DNA of 16,796 nucleotides from Polynucleobacter meluiroseus. Lineage in GTDB: Bacteria; Pseudomonadota; Gammaproteobacteria; Burkholderiales; Burkholderiaceae. The stretch is from positions 1 through 16,796 of the forward strand of contig CAMBJN010000015.1 in NCBI GenBank assembly GCA_945867755.1. Reading direction: 5' to 3'. Position numbers and translations under genes: made by a program. Below, piece after piece: positions 13,387 through 16,796 of this stretch. A model generated the notes under the pieces. It was given only the letters and a program-made list of their open reading frames with translations. It ran no database searches and was not told where the DNA came from. The number at the start of each line of letters is the position of its first letter. The stretch's first letter is position 1.

Positions 13387-15918
13387 TTAATCTTCCTCTA
13401 AGAAGCTCTTGAGTTTGTCGCTTCTGCTTGGATGACGCATTTTACGCAAAGCCTTAGCTTCTATTTGACGTATACGCTCACGAGTAACGTCAAACTGCTT
13501 ACCCACTTCTTCCAAAGTATGGTCAGTGCTCATCTCAATACCAAAACGCATTCTCAACACTTTGGCTTCACGCGGCGTTAATGAATCAAGGATGTCCTTG
13601 ACTACATCACGCATTGAGTCATGCAAAGCTGCTTCTTGCGGGGCCAATGTATTAGTGTCTTCAATGAAGTCGCCCAAGTTTGAATCTGCATCATCACCAA
13701 TTGGGGTTTCCATTGAGATAGGTTCTTTAGCGATCTTCATGATCTTGCGAATCTTGTCTTCTGGAATCTCCATCTTCAAGGCCAATGTTGCAGCATCAGG
13801 CTCAACACCTGTCTCTTGCAAAATTTGACGGCTGATGCGGTTCATCTTGTTGATCGTTTCAATCATGTGCACTGGGATACGGATGGTGCGAGCCTGGTCA
13901 GCGATTGAGCGCGTGATTGCCTGACGAATCCACCATGTTGCATAAGTTGAGAACTTATAGCCGCGACGGTATTCAAACTTATCGACCGCTTTCATCAAAC
14001 CAATGTTGCCTTCTTGAATCAAGTCCAAGACCTGCAAACCACGGTTGGTGTATTTCTTAGCAATTGAAATTACCAAACGCAAGTTGGCAACAGTCATTTC
14101 ACGTTTAGCAGCGCGAGTACGTTTTTCCCCCTCGTTCATCTTCTTATTCACTTCTTTTAATTCAGGAAGTGGCAAGACCACGTTGTTTTGAATATCAATC
14201 AACTTTTGTTGAATTTCTTGAACGGCAGGGATGTTTCTTTCAAGAATCGCTGCGTAAGACTTGGCGTCTTTGAGCAAGATTAAAGACCACTTTAAATTCA
14301 ATGCTTGTTTTGGTAGGGCCGCCAGCACTTCACCGCGTGGTACGCCCACTTTATCAACAAGCACTCGAACCAAACTGCGCTCCAATGCCCAGACTTGATC
14401 AACTTGCTTGCGCATCGTGTCACAAAGTTTTTCTACAGACTTGGCCGTTAAGCGGAATCCCATTAATTCATTACGAATTGCTTCTTGTGCTTTTTTGTAG
14501 CCAGGAGAGTTATAACCTTCTTTTTCGTGTGCTTTGCGCATCTTTTCAAATTGATTGCGGATCACCACGAATTTAACCAAAGAAAGTTGCTTTAATTCCT
14601 CAAGCTGTTTGGCAGATGCAGTATTGCCACCACCGCCTGAATCTTCTTCGCCTTCTTCGCCTTCTTCGCCTTCTTCAAGAGGTTCCTCTTCTTCAACGGC
14701 AGTCATTGGAATGTCTTCTGCGTTTGGATCAACCAAACCATCGACAAACTCATCAATTTCCATCGTGCCTTCTTCGATTTTCTTAACGTTGACCAAAATC
14801 TCAGAAATAGTCACTGGACATGCTGACAATGCCATCACCATCTCTTTAAGACCGGCTTCAATTTTCTTAGCAATGACGATCTCGCCTTCGCGAGTTAAAA
14901 GGTCAACCGTACCCATTTCACGCATGTACATGCGGACTGGATCGGTGGTTCTACCAAACTCAGAGTCAACGGTTGATAAAGCTGCTTCAGCTTCTTCTTC
15001 AGCCTCTTCTTCGGTTGTGGCAGATGGTGCGTTCTCATTCAACAACAATGTTTCTGCGTCTGGAGCTTGTTCGTAAACGGTGATGCTGATATCGCTCAAT
15101 AAGCTGATCAATGTTTCCAATGAGTCAGAATCGGAAATTTCATCTGACATCACGTCATTGATTTCGCCATGCGTTAAGTAACCACGTGACTTGCCCATCT
15201 TGATCAAATGCTTCAAACGGGACCGACGCAACTCTTGCTGCTCTTCACTGCCTAATTTCTGAGCATTGAACTCTTGTAACAATGCTTTTTCTTTTGCCTT
15301 ACGATCACGTGCCTTTTGTCGGTCTGTGCGGTTATCCACATTTGGATCAACCGGCTCTACTGGCTTTGGTTTACGACCACGTGTTTTTTTAATGGGCTCA
15401 CCATTCTCATCAGTGGCAACCACTAAAGTTGCTGCGTCTTCCTTAACTTTTTTTGCTTTTAGTTTTTCGGCTTTGGCTAATTCCTTAGCTAAAGCTTTAG
15501 CTAACTTAGCTTCCTCTTTTAATTCTTTTGCAGTTTTAACAACAGCCTTCGCTACCTTTGCACCCTTAACTGGTTTAGCTGGCGCCTTGGCAATAACTTT
15601 TTTAGCTGCTGGCTTAACGACTGCTTTTTTAGCTGGTGGCTTTGCTGTTGGTTTTTTGGTTATTGGCTTTACTGCGACCTTCTTGGCCACAGGTTTCTTA
15701 GTCGCCGGCTTTGCTGATGGCTTTTTAGCTAGCGGCTTTTTTGGCGCTGGCTTGGTTGTTGGTTTTGTTGTTTTCTTAGCAACTGGCTTGGCTGTTGGTT
15801 TTTTGGCCACAGGCTTAGCCGCCACTTTTTTAGGAGCTGGCTTCTTAGCTACCGGCTTTGAAATTACTTTTTTAGGAATTGTCTTAGAAACGACTTTTTT
15901 AGCTTTGGATGCTGGCAT
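13387..15918 (-). CDS. rpoD: Primary sigma factor RpoD (sigma-70) with extended basic N-terminus
   Basis: RpoD directs RNA polymerase to housekeeping promoters. The 843-residue protein is far longer than the E. coli protein (613). Residues 1-160 are a low-complexity Lys/Ala/Pro tract of AKKP and KPAAKK repeats resembling histone H1 tails. Region 1.1 is near 230-290 and region 1.2 near 319-355 (DPVRMYMREMG). An acidic insertion (EEGEEGEEGEED, about 415-426) is followed by Gly-rich residues. Regions 2.1-2.4 run from about 609 to 685 (DLIQEGNIGLMKAVDKFEYR, TYATWWIRQAITRSIADQAR), region 3 follows, and region 4 is about 780-843 (REAKVLRMRFGI, VTRERIRQIEAKALRKMRHP). It lies downstream of dnaG as in the macromolecular-synthesis operon and has its own promoter. 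Confidence 0.98.
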   Translation of the reverse strand: MPASKAKKVVSKTIPKKVISKPVAKKPAPKKVAAKPVAKKPTAKPVAKKTTKPTTKPAPKKPLAKKPSAKPATKKPVAKKVAVKPITKKPTAKPPAKKAVVKPAAKKVIAKAPAKPVKGAKVAKAVVKTAKELKEEAKLAKALAKELAKAEKLKAKKVKEDAATLVVATDENGEPIKKTRGRKPKPVEPVDPNVDNRTDRQKARDRKAKEKALLQEFNAQKLGSEEQQELRRSRLKHLIKMGKSRGYLTHGEINDVMSDEISDSDSLETLISLLSDISITVYEQAPDAETLLLNENAPSATTEEEAEEEAEAALSTVDSEFGRTTDPVRMYMREMGTVDLLTREGEIVIAKKIEAGLKEMVMALSACPVTISEILVNVKKIEEGTMEIDEFVDGLVDPNAEDIPMTAVEEEEPLEEGEEGEEGEEDSGGGGNTASAKQLEELKQLSLVKFVVIRNQFEKMRKAHEKEGYNSPGYKKAQEAIRNELMGFRLTAKSVEKLCDTMRKQVDQVWALERSLVRVLVDKVGVPRGEVLAALPKQALNLKWSLILLKDAKSYAAILERNIPAVQEIQQKLIDIQNNVVLPLPELKEVNKKMNEGEKRTRAAKREMTVANLRLVISIAKKYTNRGLQVLDLIQEGNIGLMKAVDKFEYRRGYKFSTYATWWIRQAITRSIADQARTIRIPVHMIETINKMNRISRQILQETGVEPDAATLALKMEIPEDKIRKIMKIAKEPISMETPIGDDADSNLGDFIEDTNTLAPQEAALHDSMRDVVKDILDSLTPREAKVLRMRFGIEMSTDHTLEEVGKQFDVTRERIRQIEAKALRKMRHPSRSDKLKSFLEED

Positions 15919-16004
15919 AATGTTAGTACTCGCTCACTTTAATAGACTAAGAAGTTACAAAACTGCTAACTTATTGAATTTCATTAGAAATTCGGAAACC
16001 TTGT

Positions 16005-16033
16005 ATTATAGTCGGTGAGTTACAGTTTTTCCA
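16005..16033 (-). promoter_or_regulatory. rpoD promoter
   Basis: On the minus strand TGGAAA (16033-16028, 4 of 6 matches to the -35 consensus) is followed after exactly 17 bp by a perfect TATAAT (16010-16005). It lies just past the dnaG stop and about 90 bp before the rpoD start. This gives rpoD transcription independent of dnaG. Confidence 0.72.
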
Positions 16034-16035
16034 GA

Positions 16036-16796
16036 TTATTTGAGTTTTGTCATTAATTGACGATAGCGCTCAACATCACCTTCCTGGGTTTGACCAGCGG
16101 CTATTCTGGCAGCAATTTCGGTCATTTGATCCTTTAAATCAACATGTTCCAATTTTTTCAGGGTGCTGTAAAAGTCTTCTTTTGCAATATCTTCAGTTAA
16201 ATCACTTTTCATGATTCTTTCTCGCAAGATGGCATAGGATTTAGCCAATGGCGCCCGGTCCAATTGCTCCTGAAATACTGCAAAGCCAACATTTGATGGC
16301 ATTTGTTCGCACTGAAAAATCAAATCAGCCATCAATGCCATGGCCTTCTCTGATCTTTTTTGGGCAGCCCCCAAAATAAGACGTTTTGCTTCAGGTTCAA
16401 GTGTTCTAGCAAAGAATGGAAATTGCAAAAGAATTCTTAAGACTTGCTCTGCTAAGTCAGTAGGCGCTGTGGGTGGAGGGCCAGATGAAATGGGCGCCTT
16501 CTTGGCCCATGGTTTTTTACCACTAGAACCGCTCATATATTTTTCATTGCCAGTGTTGCTGACTGGTGTCATTTGTTTTGGCTCAACAAAAGGTTTGAAT
16601 CCACAAAATGATTCGAGTTCTACTGGGGTGATGCCAACTCTTTGCGCCAGCTCACGAATCAATTGAGCTCTCAATGCAATCGCAGGCATCGACAACAAGA
16701 GTGGCTTGGCTGCATGTTGAGTTTGCGCTCTGCCTTCAGGTGTATTCCAATCATGACCTTCATTGGCTACCTGAATCAAAAAAGAAGACAGTGGCA
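16036..16796 (-). CDS. dnaG: DNA primase DnaG, C-terminal part (5' end outside window)
   Basis: The frame is open to the right edge of the window, so only the C-terminal roughly 250 residues are seen. The TTG at 16779 is an internal codon, not a start. The opening residues (IQVANEGHDWNTPEGRAQ) and LLLSMPAIALRAQLIRELAQRVGI match the end of the primase catalytic region. The Pro/Ser-rich linker around visible residues 70-115 and the helical remainder (VLRILLQFPFFARTLEPEAKRLILG) match the C-terminal DnaB-helicase-interacting domain. DnaG makes RNA primers for replication. The dnaG-rpoD order is conserved across proteobacteria, which strengthens the call. Stop to rpoD start is 117 bp. Confidence 0.92.
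   Translation of the reverse strand, partial: PLSSFLIQVANEGHDWNTPEGRAQTQHAAKPLLLSMPAIALRAQLIRELAQRVGITPVELESFCGFKPFVEPKQMTPVSNTGNEKYMSGSSGKKPWAKKAPISSGPPPTAPTDLAEQVLRILLQFPFFARTLEPEAKRLILGAAQKRSEKAMALMADLIFQCEQMPSNVGFAVFQEQLDRAPLAKSYAILRERIMKSDLTEDIAKEDFYSTLKKLEHVDLKDQMTEIAARIAAGQTQEGDVERYRQLMTKLK

Noticed and set aside
14555..15076. 173-codon Ser-rich open frame on +
   Set aside because: This is antisense to the acidic and central region of rpoD; its Ser/Pro runs come from GAA/GAG repeats read backwards.
15266..16018. 250-codon open frame on + antisense to rpoD
   Set aside because: It is the mirror of the low-complexity Lys/Ala/Pro tract of RpoD, giving a hydrophobic repetitive translation with no family features. 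RpoD on the other strand is certain.

Overview
The window looks like chromosomal DNA of a low-G+C betaproteobacterium, most plausibly a freshwater Polynucleobacter or close relative (Burkholderiaceae). Three things point there: a dnaG-rpoD pair whose sigma-70 carries the very long Lys/Ala/Pro-rich N-terminus seen in this group, a Bug/TctC-type periplasmic receptor (a family greatly expanded in Burkholderiales), and a complete proteorhodopsin plus retinal gene set in an otherwise AT-rich betaproteobacterial background. The genus is inferred from gene content; no database search was possible.

Layout. 1-1456 (+): the C-terminal end of a hybrid sensor histidine kinase (receiver domain), then a RodZ-like helix-turn-helix/single-membrane-span protein. 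1470-1817 (-): a small FKBP-type peptidyl-prolyl isomerase. 1818-2043: a short intergenic stretch rich in small hairpins. 2044-8305 (-): a six-gene phototrophy operon transcribed right to left, proteorhodopsin - crtE - crtI - crtB - crtY - blh. It encodes a green-tuned light-driven proton pump and every step from prenyl diphosphates to retinal. The five carotenoid/retinal genes all overlap each other. The rhodopsin gene is separated from crtE by a terminator-like hairpin.

8687-13302: a 4.6-kb inserted segment. It is bounded on the right by an intact tRNA-Ile2(CAU) gene and on the left by a decayed 46-bp copy of the 3' half of that same tRNA, in direct orientation (42 of 46 positions identical). 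This is the classic scar of site-specific integration into a tRNA gene. The cargo, all on + and visibly richer in G+C than its surroundings, is an SMP-30/gluconolactonase-type lactonase, an amidase, a Bug periplasmic receptor and a cyclase/kynurenine-formamidase-like hydrolase. No integrase gene is visible. Together the four look like a small hydrolytic module: bind a carboxylated compound in the periplasm, then cleave amide and ring/lactone bonds. The substrate is unknown.

13303-16796 (-): the end of the macromolecular-synthesis region, with the C-terminus of DNA primase (dnaG, cut by the window edge), rpoD with its own sigma-70-like promoter, and the tRNA-Ile2 gene only 7 nt downstream of rpoD. 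Transcription from rpoD and the tRNA runs head-on toward the island genes. A perfect 20-bp-stem terminator one base from the tRNA 3' end separates them. A second, presumably ancestral, tRNA terminator survives on the far side of the island, just outside the decayed tRNA copy.
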